Shown: positions 8,323-16,818, counted from the stretch's first letter. The stretch is 64,000 bases of DNA from JAFAMS01 sp049520515 (GCA_049520515.1 JBEKPS010000005.1:62001-126000), one strand, 5' to 3'. A program made the numbers and translations. Notes: generated by a model from the letters alone, not told the origin.

Positions 8323-8600
8323 ACATCATCGCCGACATCGAGATCAAAAGCGAGGCTGACTACGTCAAGTATCGCGACGCCGTTCCGGCGGTCATCGAAA
8401 AGTACGGCGGCCGATATCTCGCCCGTGGTGGCAGCCCACAAGCCCTCGAAGGCTCCTGGAGTCCGACTCGCGTCGTGATCCTCGAATTTCCTGATATGGA
8501 ATCACTCCAGAAGTTCTACCACTCGGGAGATTACGCGCCGCTGATCACGTTGCGACAGGCCGCATCGAAGGGCTCGATGATCTGCCTGCAAGGCGTTTAG
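8313..8600 (+). CDS. DUF1330 family protein
   Basis: 95 aa, full length for DUF1330 (ferredoxin-like alpha/beta dimeric barrel). Typical features: start MKAYIIADIEIKSEADYVKY, the GG(R)YLARGG loop and VVILEFPDMESLQKFYHS. No biochemical function is established for the family. Followed after 2 bp by the DUF3303-like gene, likely one transcript. Confidence 0.9.
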   Translation: MKAYIIADIEIKSEADYVKYRDAVPAVIEKYGGRYLARGGSPQALEGSWSPTRVVILEFPDMESLQKFYHSGDYAPLITLRQAASKGSMICLQGV

Positions 8601-8602
8601 CC

Positions 8603-8866
8603 GTGCTGTTCATGGTCACCGAACGTTTCAAGAGCGGAAACGCGGTCTCGGTCGGCGAGCGATTTCAAAAAACCGGACGCATGCTTCCGGACGGCGTCAT
8701 CTATCTTCAGAGCTGGGTCGACGTCTCCGGGACGTGCTGCTTCCAACTGATGGAAGCTGAGGATCAAGACGCACTTACGCCTTGGATCAAACATTGGGGC
8801 GATCTCGTCGAGTTCTCGATCGTTCCGGTGTTGAGTTCCGCCGAGTTTTGGGCTACCTCAGTTTGA
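8603..8866 (+). CDS. DUF3303-like small protein
   Basis: 87 aa from a GTG start 2 bp after the DUF1330 stop. The sequence (MLFMVTERF, RMLPDGVIYLQSWVDV, CFQLMEAED, WIKHWGDLVEFSIVPVLSS) matches the DUF3303 pattern, another small alpha/beta-barrel family of unknown role. The 3' end overlaps the convergent ogt gene by 14 bp. Confidence 0.8.
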   Translation: MLFMVTERFKSGNAVSVGERFQKTGRMLPDGVIYLQSWVDVSGTCCFQLMEAEDQDALTPWIKHWGDLVEFSIVPVLSSAEFWATSV

Positions 8867-9425
8867 GGAGCACGCCCTCATGTTCGAGCAGCCATTTCTT
8901 GCGAGGTAAGCCGCTGCCGTAGCCGGTCAGCGACGCGTTTGCGCCGATGACACGATGACACGGGACGATCACACCGATGGGATTCGCGCCATTTGCCAAC
9001 CCGACGGCGCGCGTTGCCTTCGGACGTCCGAGCTGGATCGCAAGGCCGCTGTAACTCATCGTCGTGCCGACCTGAATCCGGCGCAGCGCGTTCCACACGT
9101 CCTTCTGAAATGACGTGCCGGGCATCGTCACCGGAATCGCATCGATTGCGTGCAAATCGCCGGCGAAATACGCTTCGATTTGGCCACGGGCTGCAGTTAC
9201 GCGTGACGCCTGCTCAAGATGAATCGCGTGCGGACGGTAATAGCCATGCAGCAATCCTTGGAGTCGATCTTCGTGATCTTCCCAATCGACCGCTCGCGCG
9301 TTTCCTTCGAAATCAGTGACGAGCAGCATCGGCCCGATCGGCGTCGGGATCCGCTCGAATTGAAAACTCAGCCCGGGTCGCGTACCCAGCACTTGGTCCA
9401 CAGCAGCAGCAACTCGGAGTGCCAC
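8853..9425 (-). CDS. ogt: Methylated-DNA--protein-cysteine methyltransferase
   Basis: Up to 190 aa. It repairs O6-methylguanine by moving the methyl group to its own cysteine. Active site IGVIVPCHRVIG is present, with the helix-turn-helix region TTMSYSGLAIQLGRPKATRAVG before it and an N-terminal ribonuclease-H-like domain (TPIGPMLLVTDFEGNARAVDW). The GTG at 9425 overlaps the upstream gene by 58 bp; a GTG about 9 codons later is also possible, so the start is uncertain. Confidence 0.92.
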   Translation of the reverse strand: MALRVAAAVDQVLGTRPGLSFQFERIPTPIGPMLLVTDFEGNARAVDWEDHEDRLQGLLHGYYRPHAIHLEQASRVTAARGQIEAYFAGDLHAIDAIPVTMPGTSFQKDVWNALRRIQVGTTMSYSGLAIQLGRPKATRAVGLANGANPIGVIVPCHRVIGANASLTGYGSGLPRKKWLLEHEGVLLKLR

Positions 9426-9640
9426 AACCGCGCGGTGTTGAGCACTGCCTTCAACTCGGGCGCCGTAACCTCGCCGCGAATCGGATCACCGTGCGCAGCC
9501 GACAGAATAATACCGCCGTTACGGTACACCTCAAGAATGATCTCGCCCGTCCCAGTCCTGGCGTGAATATGCGCGCCGGCGAGGTCGCGATCATCGCAGG
9601 GGATCGCTTTGAAGGAAACGTCAGCGAGTTGATTCTTCAT
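9368..9640 (-). CDS. Small protein of unknown function coupled to panC
   Basis: 90 aa; family not recognised. Its ATG overlaps the panC stop (ATGA), and ogt begins inside its 3' end, so the three genes form one translationally coupled unit. The protein looks soluble, with a beta-rich middle (GTGEIILEVYRNGGIILSAA) and a C-terminal helix with leucines and tryptophans (NTARLWHSELLLLW). It is not aspartate decarboxylase (panD): no GS cleavage site. Confidence 0.6.
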   Translation of the reverse strand: MKNQLADVSFKAIPCDDRDLAGAHIHARTGTGEIILEVYRNGGIILSAAHGDPIRGEVTAPELKAVLNTARLWHSELLLLWTKCWVRDPG

Positions 9641-10458
9641 GGAATATTATCGATGATCCGCGTTGCGCCGAGCTGCACGCTGCCAATTACGGTACAGGGC
9701 TGCACGATCGGGTCGACCGGCGTAAAGCTCACAGCGTCCACGACATCGAGGTAAGCTACTTCTGCCGGAGCAACGAGCTGCCTTCTTCCGAGCGCAATCA
9801 CGCGCTCGCGAGACGTCTCACCGCTCTTAATCGCGTCGCGCATCGCCGAGAGTGCCGCGTGGAGAGACGGCGCCGCGGCACGCTCTTCGGGCGTGAGATA
9901 CACGTTGCGACTCGATAGCGCGAGCCCATTCGGTTCACGGACGGTGTCACACACGACCATGCGCGTCGGCACGTCAAAATCCCGCAACATCGCCTGAACG
10001 ACCGCACATTGCTGCGCGTCCTTCTGCCCGAAGTAAACGATATCAGGACCGGTGGCGTTGATGAGCTTGAGCACGACGGTCGCAACGCCGCGAAAGTGTC
10101 CCGGGCGCAACGCGCCCTCAAAGCGGCTCGCGACCTCGCCGACGTCGACGTATGTGTTGAATCCGGGCGGATAAACCGCATCAACCGTCGGTGCATAGAC
10201 GAATTCGACGCCGCGCTCGGCAAGCTGCGCGCAATCGCTTTCGAACGCGCGCGGATATCGCTCGAAATCTTCATTCGGACCGAATTGCAGCGGATTAACG
10301 AAGATCGATGCAACAACCGTCGCGCACTCGCGACGCGCACGATCAGCGAGCGAGAGATGTCCCGCGTGAATTGCGCCCATCGTCGGGACCAATCCGAGCG
10401 GTCGCGGAAGCTGCTGAAGCTGTGCCCGCGCTTCAGCGGGCGTTCGAACAATTGTCAA
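9637..10458 (-). CDS. panC: Pantothenate synthetase
   Basis: 273 aa, the usual length. It joins pantoate and beta-alanine with ATP in vitamin B5/CoA synthesis. Conserved: LVPTMGAIHAGHLSL (ATP-binding HxGH), SIFVNPLQFGPNEDFERYPR, FRGVATVVLKLIN, DIVYFGQKDAQQ, and the KMSKS-like ALSSRNVYLTPEER. panB and panD are not in the window. Confidence 0.97.
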   Translation of the reverse strand: MTIVRTPAEARAQLQQLPRPLGLVPTMGAIHAGHLSLADRARRECATVVASIFVNPLQFGPNEDFERYPRAFESDCAQLAERGVEFVYAPTVDAVYPPGFNTYVDVGEVASRFEGALRPGHFRGVATVVLKLINATGPDIVYFGQKDAQQCAVVQAMLRDFDVPTRMVVCDTVREPNGLALSSRNVYLTPEERAAAPSLHAALSAMRDAIKSGETSRERVIALGRRQLVAPAEVAYLDVVDAVSFTPVDPIVQPCTVIGSVQLGATRIIDNIP

Positions 10459-10466
10459 TGTCGCAG

Positions 10467-12674
10467 TCAGCGGCTGCTATGCCCTCGACGGCGTACCGGT
10501 AGCACGACCGATAGCGTCGTTGCGCCGGAGGCCGAGTTTTCGATGGACCAACTGACCGCAAGTGTTTTGATCAGATATAATCCGCGATTGCCCTCGGAAT
10601 AGACGTCGGGCAGTTCCGCTGCTAGCGAGCGTAGGCCCGGGCCGTTGTCGCGCACGATCAACAGCGGATGGTCGTCCGACCAATCGACGGTCAGATGCAC
10701 GAGACCCGGTGCGTGTTCCACGGTATTCGCGAGCAGCTCGCCGACAATCAACTCGCTCGTGAAGACGTTCACCTCGTCGCCGAACGCTCGAAGATATTCA
10801 CCGACTTCGCCGCGCGCTGCGTGCGCCGTGTGCGCATCGCTAGCGTGAAAGCGCCATTCCCGTATAAGCGGAATTTCCTTATTGATCCCCGTGGCGGGCG
10901 GAGAGAACCGCAGCACGAGGATCGCGACGTCGTCGGGCGGCGCGCTTGTTCCAAGGACGTCGCGGTAGATGTCCTGCGCCGGCGTTGCCGAGAGCGGTTG
11001 CATTTGCAAGCGCGCCACGGTTTCACGCAATACCCGTTCTCCCTGGTTCGCGTCATGTCTGAATTCGATTAAGCCGTCGGTGTAGAGCACGAATGTTGCA
11101 TCGGGTTCGATTGCAACGTCGTGCGTGCGATAGTCAGGATTATCGGACGCACCCATCGGCGGACCGCCGGTCGGAAGCTCAGGCATGGGTCGGTCGGGAT
11201 ACGCGACGATCGGCGGCGGATGGCCGGCGGAGGCATATCGAATCGTGCGTTCGTCTAAGCTTACGATGCCGACCAGCGCGGTCACAAAAATATCCGGTTC
11301 TTGAATGCGGAGCAGACGATCCGTCTCTTTGAGAATCGACCCCGGATCCGACGTCCGGTGCGACACGCTGAAAATCGTCTGGCGAATACGGCCGACGGCA
11401 AGTGAAGCGGGAAGGCCGTGTCCGCCGACGTCGCCTATCGAGAACAGCAGCTCGCCGCTGGGCAATTCGAACGCGTCGTACCAATCGCCGCCGACCCGAG
11501 CATCTTCTTCGGCGGAAACATAATTCGCTGAAAGTTGTAATCGCTCGCGTTGCGGTAGCGTGGGCGGCAGGAACGCTGTCTGCAGCGCATCGGCGATGCG
11601 CTTCGAGCGCTCGAGCGCGGCTTTTTGCTCTTCGATATCGACGACCGTGCCGTACCAACTGATGATGCGGCCCTTGTCGTCGCGCACCGGTTCGACGCGC
11701 GCGAGATGCCAGTGGTATACGCCATCGTAGCGTTTCAAACGGAATTCGATTGCGATCGGCTGACCTGTCGCAAGGCAGCGCGGCCACTCTTCCATGACGC
11801 GTTGAAAGTCAACTGGATGATGCGCGGTCTGCCAGCCCCAACCGGCGGCTTCTTCGCGCGTTTGTCCGGTGAATTCGTACCAGCGCCGGTTATACCAATT
11901 GATCCAGCCACTCGGATCGGTACGAAGCACGATCTCGGGTACCGACTCAGCCAGCAGTTCGAGTGAATTCACCAGCTCGCGATTGCCGATGATCGTCGCG
12001 AGATGCGTGCGGAAGAGCTCGACCAGCGTGCGCTCGCGTGCTGAAATGCTTTTTGGCCGGTCGTATCCGATTGCCACCGCACCAATGCATGTCTCATCGC
12101 GCATGATGGGCGCGGCGTACAATGCGGCGAGTCCTACGGCGTCGAGTGCAGCGGCGAGCACCGGACCCATGGCGCTCGGATCTTCATAGACCGACGCCTT
12201 GCCTGCGCGCAGGTCTGCAGCGTATGGCAGGTCTGCTTCCGGAACGGCGAGTCCCGCGACGTCGCCTGAAAGGCCTGACTCAGCGCTGATCGTCCACACT
12301 TCGTCCTGCCGGCGCGCGATGTACGCGATCGGCGCACCGGTGAGAGCGCGTAAACCCGAGACCGCTGCACGTTCGATCGACTGCAGATCGGACTGGTTCG
12401 CCATTTCGAGCCACGTCGCCGACAACGCAGCGAGATCCGACTCGGACGTGAGCATGCCGCGAATCTTCCACAGCGCTGATTCCACCCCCGCGACCGGTCG
12501 CTTCCCTCGGCGCTTTGCCCGGGAATCTCGCTTCAAGGCATCCTTGAATGGGTACTCCGCTAGATTGAACGAGTCGAGCTCGTATCTCTTGCATCCATCC
12601 GGCTCAACGGGCTCGACCCGAAAGCCTTTTAGGCGATCCAACTTAATTATGCGTTTGTTTTTAGCAGCAGCCAT
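10467..12674 (-). CDS. GAF-PAS-SpoIIE phosphatase with C-terminal GHKL ATPase
   Basis: 735 aa. Order: basic N-terminal segment (1-~75), GAF domain (~85-230), PAS domain with WINWYNRRWYEFTG and PAC-like tail (~245-370), SpoIIE/PP2C domain (RVGGDWYDAFE, SIGDVGGHGLPAS, YASAGHPPP, LYTDGLIEFR, PDDVAIL; ~385-585) and a C-terminal RsbW-like ATPase with N-box ELLANTVEHA and G1 RDNGPGL (~610-735). It therefore carries phosphatase and anti-sigma-kinase-like modules in one chain, a partner-switch integrator. The ATG at 12674 was chosen because longer frames run through the divergent secreted-protein gene; a TTG at 12641 would avoid overlap entirely. Confidence 0.9.
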   Translation of the reverse strand: MAAAKNKRIIKLDRLKGFRVEPVEPDGCKRYELDSFNLAEYPFKDALKRDSRAKRRGKRPVAGVESALWKIRGMLTSESDLAALSATWLEMANQSDLQSIERAAVSGLRALTGAPIAYIARRQDEVWTISAESGLSGDVAGLAVPEADLPYAADLRAGKASVYEDPSAMGPVLAAALDAVGLAALYAAPIMRDETCIGAVAIGYDRPKSISARERTLVELFRTHLATIIGNRELVNSLELLAESVPEIVLRTDPSGWINWYNRRWYEFTGQTREEAAGWGWQTAHHPVDFQRVMEEWPRCLATGQPIAIEFRLKRYDGVYHWHLARVEPVRDDKGRIISWYGTVVDIEEQKAALERSKRIADALQTAFLPPTLPQRERLQLSANYVSAEEDARVGGDWYDAFELPSGELLFSIGDVGGHGLPASLAVGRIRQTIFSVSHRTSDPGSILKETDRLLRIQEPDIFVTALVGIVSLDERTIRYASAGHPPPIVAYPDRPMPELPTGGPPMGASDNPDYRTHDVAIEPDATFVLYTDGLIEFRHDANQGERVLRETVARLQMQPLSATPAQDIYRDVLGTSAPPDDVAILVLRFSPPATGINKEIPLIREWRFHASDAHTAHAARGEVGEYLRAFGDEVNVFTSELIVGELLANTVEHAPGLVHLTVDWSDDHPLLIVRDNGPGLRSLAAELPDVYSEGNRGLYLIKTLAVSWSIENSASGATTLSVVLPVRRRGHSSR

Positions 12675-13062
12675 CGTCGGCCTCAGCACGATGCTCGTAG
12701 CGCCGGCCTTTGCACAGACCACCATGGACAACGTCGGTCCGCACAATGCGTACTGCGGCTCATGGCAAAACGGAGTCTTCGCTCCGAACGGCAATTGCGT
12801 CGAAGATAATACGACGATCACAACCACCACGACCAGCAGCACGCCGATGGCGAAAGATAACCGCATGCATACGCGCGTGGTTGGCACGATCACAGGCGTA
12901 CGCGGTCACTTGGTGACGATCCAGGGTAGCACCCAGACCCTCGTCATCAACGATTCGCAAGCGCTTGCCACCGAGTCAACCGGTCGCGTCGCGGTCGGTC
13001 GCCAGGTGACGGCTCGCGGTTACTGGGAAGACGGCACCTTCTACGCCCTTCGGATGGAATAG
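12649..13062 (+). CDS. Small exported protein, DUF5666-like C-terminal domain
   Basis: 137 aa. A clear Sec signal peptide (MRLFLAAAIVGLSTMLVAPAFAQ) precedes a Thr-rich linker (~residues 53-65) and a small beta domain ending VAVGRQVTARGYWEDGTFYALRM, like DUF5666/OB-fold proteins. Function unknown; periplasmic or secreted. The start overlaps the divergent signalling gene by up to 26 bp. A terminator follows. Confidence 0.75.
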   Translation: MRLFLAAAIVGLSTMLVAPAFAQTTMDNVGPHNAYCGSWQNGVFAPNGNCVEDNTTITTTTTSSTPMAKDNRMHTRVVGTITGVRGHLVTIQGSTQTLVINDSQALATESTGRVAVGRQVTARGYWEDGTFYALRME

Positions 13063-13090
13063 AAGCACAGCTTTCCTCGCCATAAACAAG

Positions 13091-13120
13091 GGGAGCACCG
13101 CAGACGCGGTGCTCCCTTTT
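13091..13120 (+). terminator. Intrinsic terminator
   Basis: GGGAGCACCGC, loop AGAC, GCGGTGCTCCC followed by TTTT; an 11-bp perfect stem closing the small secreted-protein gene. Confidence 0.9.
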
Positions 13121-13132
13121 CGCATTCCGGAG

Positions 13133-13162
13133 TTGACGACCGGCCGCCCTTTCGTGTAAGGT
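13133..13162 (+). promoter_or_regulatory. Candidate promoter for the ssu leader transcript
   Basis: TTGACG, 18-bp spacer, TAAGGT. The -10 is weak. A start about 7 nt downstream would make the leader-peptide mRNA almost leaderless, in which case AAGG/TAGG just before it would not be used as ribosome-binding site. Either reading leaves the leader ORF translatable. Confidence 0.4.
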
Positions 13163-13172
13163 AGGCCCCACG

Positions 13173-13235
13173 ATGACCTCGATGGCCATGATGTCCAGCT
13201 GTATGTCGATGTGCTGCACCAGTAGGTGCCGTTGA
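13173..13235 (+). CDS. Met/Cys-rich leader peptide of the sulfonate ABC operon
   Basis: Twenty residues, MTSMAMMSSCMSMCCTSRCR: six Met and four Cys, so half of all residues contain sulfur. A purine-rich site AAGGTAGG ends 7 bp before the ATG. It lies between the preceding terminator and an intrinsic terminator at 13277-13302, directly ahead of ssuA. Codons 14-15 are consecutive TGC. The region covering codons 19-20 and the stop (13229-13237) can pair with the terminator loop and inner stem (13283-13291). This is the layout of a ribosome-mediated attenuator responding to cysteine or methionine supply. No protein function is expected beyond control. Confidence 0.7.
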   Translation: MTSMAMMSSCMSMCCTSRCR

Positions 13236-13276
13236 GGTTCGTGTTGCCCTAAGCGTCCCCGCAGACGCATAAACGC

Positions 13277-13302
13277 AAGCCGCCTCATCGGGCGGCTTTT
13301 TT
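13277..13302 (+). terminator. Attenuator terminator upstream of ssuA
   Basis: AAGCCGCC, 6-base loop TCATCG, GGCGGCTT running into six T. It sits 31 bp before the ssuA ATG and after the leader peptide, so it would block the operon unless bypassed. A small hairpin GCGTC-CCCGCA-GACGC (13253-13268) precedes it and could act as a pause or spacer structure. Confidence 0.8.
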
Positions 13303-13332
13303 GATGCCCTTCCCATCTCACCAGGAGGCATA

Positions 13333-14325
13333 ATGTCCACCCAGTTCTCGCGTCGACTCTTCCTTAGTACCAGTGCGGCCGCGGCCGCATCGTTCGCCGC
13401 CGTTCGCAGCGCCAAGGCCGCAAGCCCGAGCCGCATCGGCGTTGACTATGCGTACTACAATCCCCCGAGCCTGATCCTCAAAGAAAACGGCTGGCTCGAA
13501 TCGGCACTCGCCGCTAAAGGCGTCGGCGTCGATTGGGTTCTTTCGCTCGGCTCCAATAAAGCGAACCAGTATCTGACGTCGGGCACGGTTGCATTCGGAT
13601 CGACCGCAGGCAGCGCCGCGTTGCTCGCGCGAGCGAATGGATCGCCGATCAAAACGGTCTTTCTCTACTCGCAGCCTGAGTGGACGGCGATCGTCATCGG
13701 TAAGGATTCGAAACTCAAGTCGGTCGCAGAGCTCAAAGGCAAAACGATCGCCGCGACGCGCGGAACCGATCCGTGGTTCTTCTTGCTGCGCGCGCTGCAC
13801 GACGCCGGCCTCGGGCCAACCGACGTGCAGATCGTCGATCTGCAGCATCCTGACGGACGCATCGCGCTCGAGCGCGGACAAGTCGACGCGTGGGCGGGGC
13901 TCGATCCGCACATGGCCGCTTCGCAGCTGCAAGCCGGCTCGCGACTGCTCTATCGCAACATCGCGTACAACACGTACGGCGCGCTGAACGTCCCCGAACC
14001 TTTCCTGCAACAATCGCCCGAGATCGTTACGATCGTGCTCGAACAATACGATCGCGCGCGTCGCTTCGCGGCTGCCAACGAAACGCAAACTGCAGCTATC
14101 CTCGCAAAAGCGTCTTCGGTCGCTCCCGACGTCGCAACACTGATGCTGCGCGAGCGCACGAAGTATCCCGATCCGGTTCCGGGTCCGGCATATGCGCGCG
14201 CAATCGGCGGATGCGAACCGATCATTCGCGGCGACAAACTCGTTACTGCGGACACGGATCTCGACTCGGCGTTGCACGCACTCGTCGAGCCTTCGCCTGC
14301 ACGTTTGGCCTTACGTCATGCGTAG
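13333..14325 (+). CDS. ssuA: ABC transporter substrate-binding protein, aliphatic sulfonate type
   Basis: 330 aa. Strong ribosome-binding site AGGAGG (13323-13328) before the ATG. The N-terminus SRRLFLSTSAAAAAS resembles a Tat signal. Type II periplasmic-binding fold of the SsuA/NMT1 group: IGVDYAYYNPPSLILKE, GSNKANQYLTSGTVAFGSTA, LKGKTIAATRGTDPWFFLLRAL, ALERGQVDAWAGLDPHMA. It would bind an alkanesulfonate or similar anion for import by SsuC/SsuB. The sulfur-rich leader peptide upstream supports a sulfur source; nitrate or taurine cannot be excluded by sequence alone. No SsuD/TauD oxygenase is nearby. Confidence 0.85.
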   Translation: MSTQFSRRLFLSTSAAAAASFAAVRSAKAASPSRIGVDYAYYNPPSLILKENGWLESALAAKGVGVDWVLSLGSNKANQYLTSGTVAFGSTAGSAALLARANGSPIKTVFLYSQPEWTAIVIGKDSKLKSVAELKGKTIAATRGTDPWFFLLRALHDAGLGPTDVQIVDLQHPDGRIALERGQVDAWAGLDPHMAASQLQAGSRLLYRNIAYNTYGALNVPEPFLQQSPEIVTIVLEQYDRARRFAAANETQTAAILAKASSVAPDVATLMLRERTKYPDPVPGPAYARAIGGCEPIIRGDKLVTADTDLDSALHALVEPSPARLALRHA

Positions 14326-15079
14326 GATTTGGCTCGGTCTCATCATCCCGGCGGCACTGCTCGCGGGGTGGTGGGCGATCACGGCGCTCGGCGTCGTGAA
14401 GACGTACCAGCTTGCATCGCCCGCGCAAGTCGCGCGCGAGCTCGTGTCACTCGCGCAAGACGGAACGCTCGCCGGCGATCTCGGGGCCAGCATCACGCGC
14501 GTCGTCATTGGGTTTGCGATCGGTTGTGCCCTTGCGTGTTCGCTCGGCATTCTCGTCGGACTTTCGCGTACTGCTGAACGGATCGTCGAGCCGACGCTGC
14601 AAGCAATTCGTGCGGTACCCTCGCTTGCGTGGGTACCGCTGATCTTGTTGTGGCTTGGAATTGGCGAGGACGCGAAGATCACGCTCGTCGCGATCGGCGC
14701 GTTCTTTCCGGTCTATGTCAACTTCGTTGCCGGAATCCACAACGTCGACCGCAAGCTGATCGAAGTCGCCGAGGTTTTCGGTCTTAGCCAAGTCGAGCGC
14801 GCATGGCGCATCGTTCTTCCCGCGGCCTCACCGGGATTGCTCGTCGGTATGCGGGTCGGCTTCACACAGGCCTGGCTGTTTCTGGTCGCGGCGGAACTGC
14901 TCGCGTCGACGAAAGGGCTCGGCTATCTCTTGATGCAAGGCGAGCAAATCACGCGACCCGATGAAATTCTCGTTGCGATCCTGCTGCTTGCATTATGCGG
15001 AAAGCTCACTGAGAGCAGTATGCGCGCGATCGAACGGCGTTCGCTACGCTGGACGGATACGCTGGGGACTGCGTCATGA
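14318..15079 (+). CDS. ssuC: ABC transporter permease, sulfonate type
   Basis: 253 aa from the ATG at 14318, overlapping the ssuA stop by 8 bp. About six transmembrane helices and the BPD-transport inner-membrane signature EVAEVFGLSQVERAWRIVLPAASPGLLVGMRVG, which docks the ATPase. Middle gene of ssuA-ssuC-ssuB, overlapping ssuB by ATGA. Confidence 0.9.
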   Translation: MRRIWLGLIIPAALLAGWWAITALGVVKTYQLASPAQVARELVSLAQDGTLAGDLGASITRVVIGFAIGCALACSLGILVGLSRTAERIVEPTLQAIRAVPSLAWVPLILLWLGIGEDAKITLVAIGAFFPVYVNFVAGIHNVDRKLIEVAEVFGLSQVERAWRIVLPAASPGLLVGMRVGFTQAWLFLVAAELLASTKGLGYLLMQGEQITRPDEILVAILLLALCGKLTESSMRAIERRSLRWTDTLGTAS

Positions 15080-15771
15080 AGGCGATCGAAGTTCGGGGGA
15101 TATCGAGAGCCTTCGGCGACCATACGATCTTCGAGAAGCTCAGCTTGCACGTTGGGCACGGCGAGCTCGTCGCGTTGCTTGGCCCAAGCGGTTGCGGAAA
15201 GACGACGATCTTGCGTTGCCTCGCGGGACTCGACAAACCCGACACAGGCTGGTTCAATGTGAACGGCGAGAGCGGCATCGTCTTTCAGGAGCCGCGTCTT
15301 CTCGGATGGCTCGATGTGCGCGGCAACGTCGCGTTTGCAGCGCGTACACCGGAGGAGCGTGCGCGCGTCGACGAGCTGATCGAGCTCGTCGGCCTGACAT
15401 CCGCAACGAAGAAGCTTCCGAAAGAACTCTCCGGCGGCATGGCACAGCGCACGGCGCTGGCACGTTCGCTCGTCCGCAATCCGCACGTGCTTCTTCTCGA
15501 CGAACCGTTTGCCGCGGTCGACGCGCTACGCCGTTACGAGCTGCAACGTCAGCTTCGCGCGATCGTTGAGGCGCGCGGACTCTCGGCCCTGATCGTCACG
15601 CACGACGTCGACGAAGCAATCTTCCTTGCCGATCGCATTCTGGTACTCGGCGGCGAACCAGCCACGATCCGCACCGAACTGCAGCAGGGCGCCAACCGCG
15701 AACATCTTCTGGCAGCCCTCGCAAGCGACGGCAAGGACGACGTTGCTACTTCGGCAAGAACGACGTGTTGA
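15076..15771 (+). CDS. ssuB: ABC transporter ATPase, sulfonate type
   Basis: 231 aa. Walker A GPSGCGKTT, Q-loop VFQEPRLLGW (typical of SsuB/TauB), signature LSGGMAQRTALARSL, Walker B VLLLDEPFAAVD and the switch histidine in VTHDVDEA. It powers SsuC. Its last 26 bp overlap tail to tail with the next substrate-binding-protein gene. Confidence 0.92.
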   Translation: MKAIEVRGISRAFGDHTIFEKLSLHVGHGELVALLGPSGCGKTTILRCLAGLDKPDTGWFNVNGESGIVFQEPRLLGWLDVRGNVAFAARTPEERARVDELIELVGLTSATKKLPKELSGGMAQRTALARSLVRNPHVLLLDEPFAAVDALRRYELQRQLRAIVEARGLSALIVTHDVDEAIFLADRILVLGGEPATIRTELQQGANREHLLAALASDGKDDVATSARTTC

Positions 15772-16702
15772 TGAACTTGTCGTAATCGGGCAACGCCGAG
15801 ATCTCTTTGAGCGCGATCATCTGCTCGCCGTAGTATTTCGCCTTCTTGAGATACTCTGCGTCGATCGCATAATCGAAGTTGATGTTGTTCATGGCGAGAT
15901 CGAGCACTTCTTTGCTCGGCCCCAGCACCTTCGTGGTCATGGTCTCGAATTCGGTGCGGTTCGACGGGTTGGTCGCCCACTTGCACGCGGCAGCATGCGT
16001 CTTGACGACATCACGAACGTAATCAGGCTGTTTCGCGACGATGTCCGAGCGCGTCGCAAAGACGACGTTGATCGCGCCGACGGGTGTCATATAAGGATAG
16101 ACCAGCACGCGGCCCTTTCCCGAAAGCACGCTGATCGAGGGACCCGGCTCCGAACCGATATACGCATCGACGTCGCCGCGCGCAAGCGCATTCGCCATGT
16201 CGCCGAAGCTGAGGCGCACCGGCTGATAATCCGTCGGACCCATGCCATTCATCTTCAGAAGCTCGCGTAGGACGACTTCTTGCGTTGAACCCGGCTGATA
16301 TGCGATCTTCTTGCCCTTCAAGTCCGCAAACGTTTTGGCCGGACTGTTCGCAGCAACGACGATCGCCATCGCCTTTCCGCCGGCCGCCGCAACAACCGTT
16401 AAGGGCTGACCCTGCGATGCGCCCAATGTCGCCGCAGCCAGCCCAAAGATGCCAAAATCGACGCTTCCGCTGACCAGACCGTCTTTTCCGTCGGGCGGCG
16501 TATCAAAGATGATGACCTGGTACGTGTCACCCGGCGCCGCAAACTTCTGATAGAACTGCATGACGACGGTGTTGACGGTCTTAAGCATCCCAACTTTGAT
16601 CGTACGCGGGCCGGCGGCGCGGGCAAAGGTCGGCACGGAGATGGCGCCAGAAACGGCGGCTGCACCGGCGATAAACGAACGGCGGCGGTAATTGAAGTCC
16701 AT
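15746..16702 (-). CDS. ABC substrate-binding protein, NMT1/SsuA superfamily
   Basis: 318 aa from the ATG at 16702. A twin-arginine-like signal (NYRRRSFIAGAAAVSG) precedes a type II periplasmic binding fold: SGSVDFGIFGLAAATLGAS, FADLKGKKIAYQPGSTQEVVLRELLKMN, ANALARGDVDAYIGSEPG, PYMTPVGAINVVFATR. It probably serves the orphan ATPase and permease at 19579-21265, which have no binding protein of their own; the amidase operon lies between them. The substrate is then likely a nitrogenous amide or ureide, an inference from context. Confidence 0.83.
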   Translation of the reverse strand: MDFNYRRRSFIAGAAAVSGAISVPTFARAAGPRTIKVGMLKTVNTVVMQFYQKFAAPGDTYQVIIFDTPPDGKDGLVSGSVDFGIFGLAAATLGASQGQPLTVVAAAGGKAMAIVVAANSPAKTFADLKGKKIAYQPGSTQEVVLRELLKMNGMGPTDYQPVRLSFGDMANALARGDVDAYIGSEPGPSISVLSGKGRVLVYPYMTPVGAINVVFATRSDIVAKQPDYVRDVVKTHAAACKWATNPSNRTEFETMTTKVLGPSKEVLDLAMNNINFDYAIDAEYLKKAKYYGEQMIALKEISALPDYDKFINTSFLPK

Positions 16703-16818
16703 GCCGCAAAGTGCCGTGACGGGCAGCTTCCTCCGTTCGCCCATTGCTGTGCTGCAAGAAACATCTCTTAGCCGGTTGGATAGCAAGCGGCCTTCGACGG
16801 TGTGCGAACGCCCTGAGC

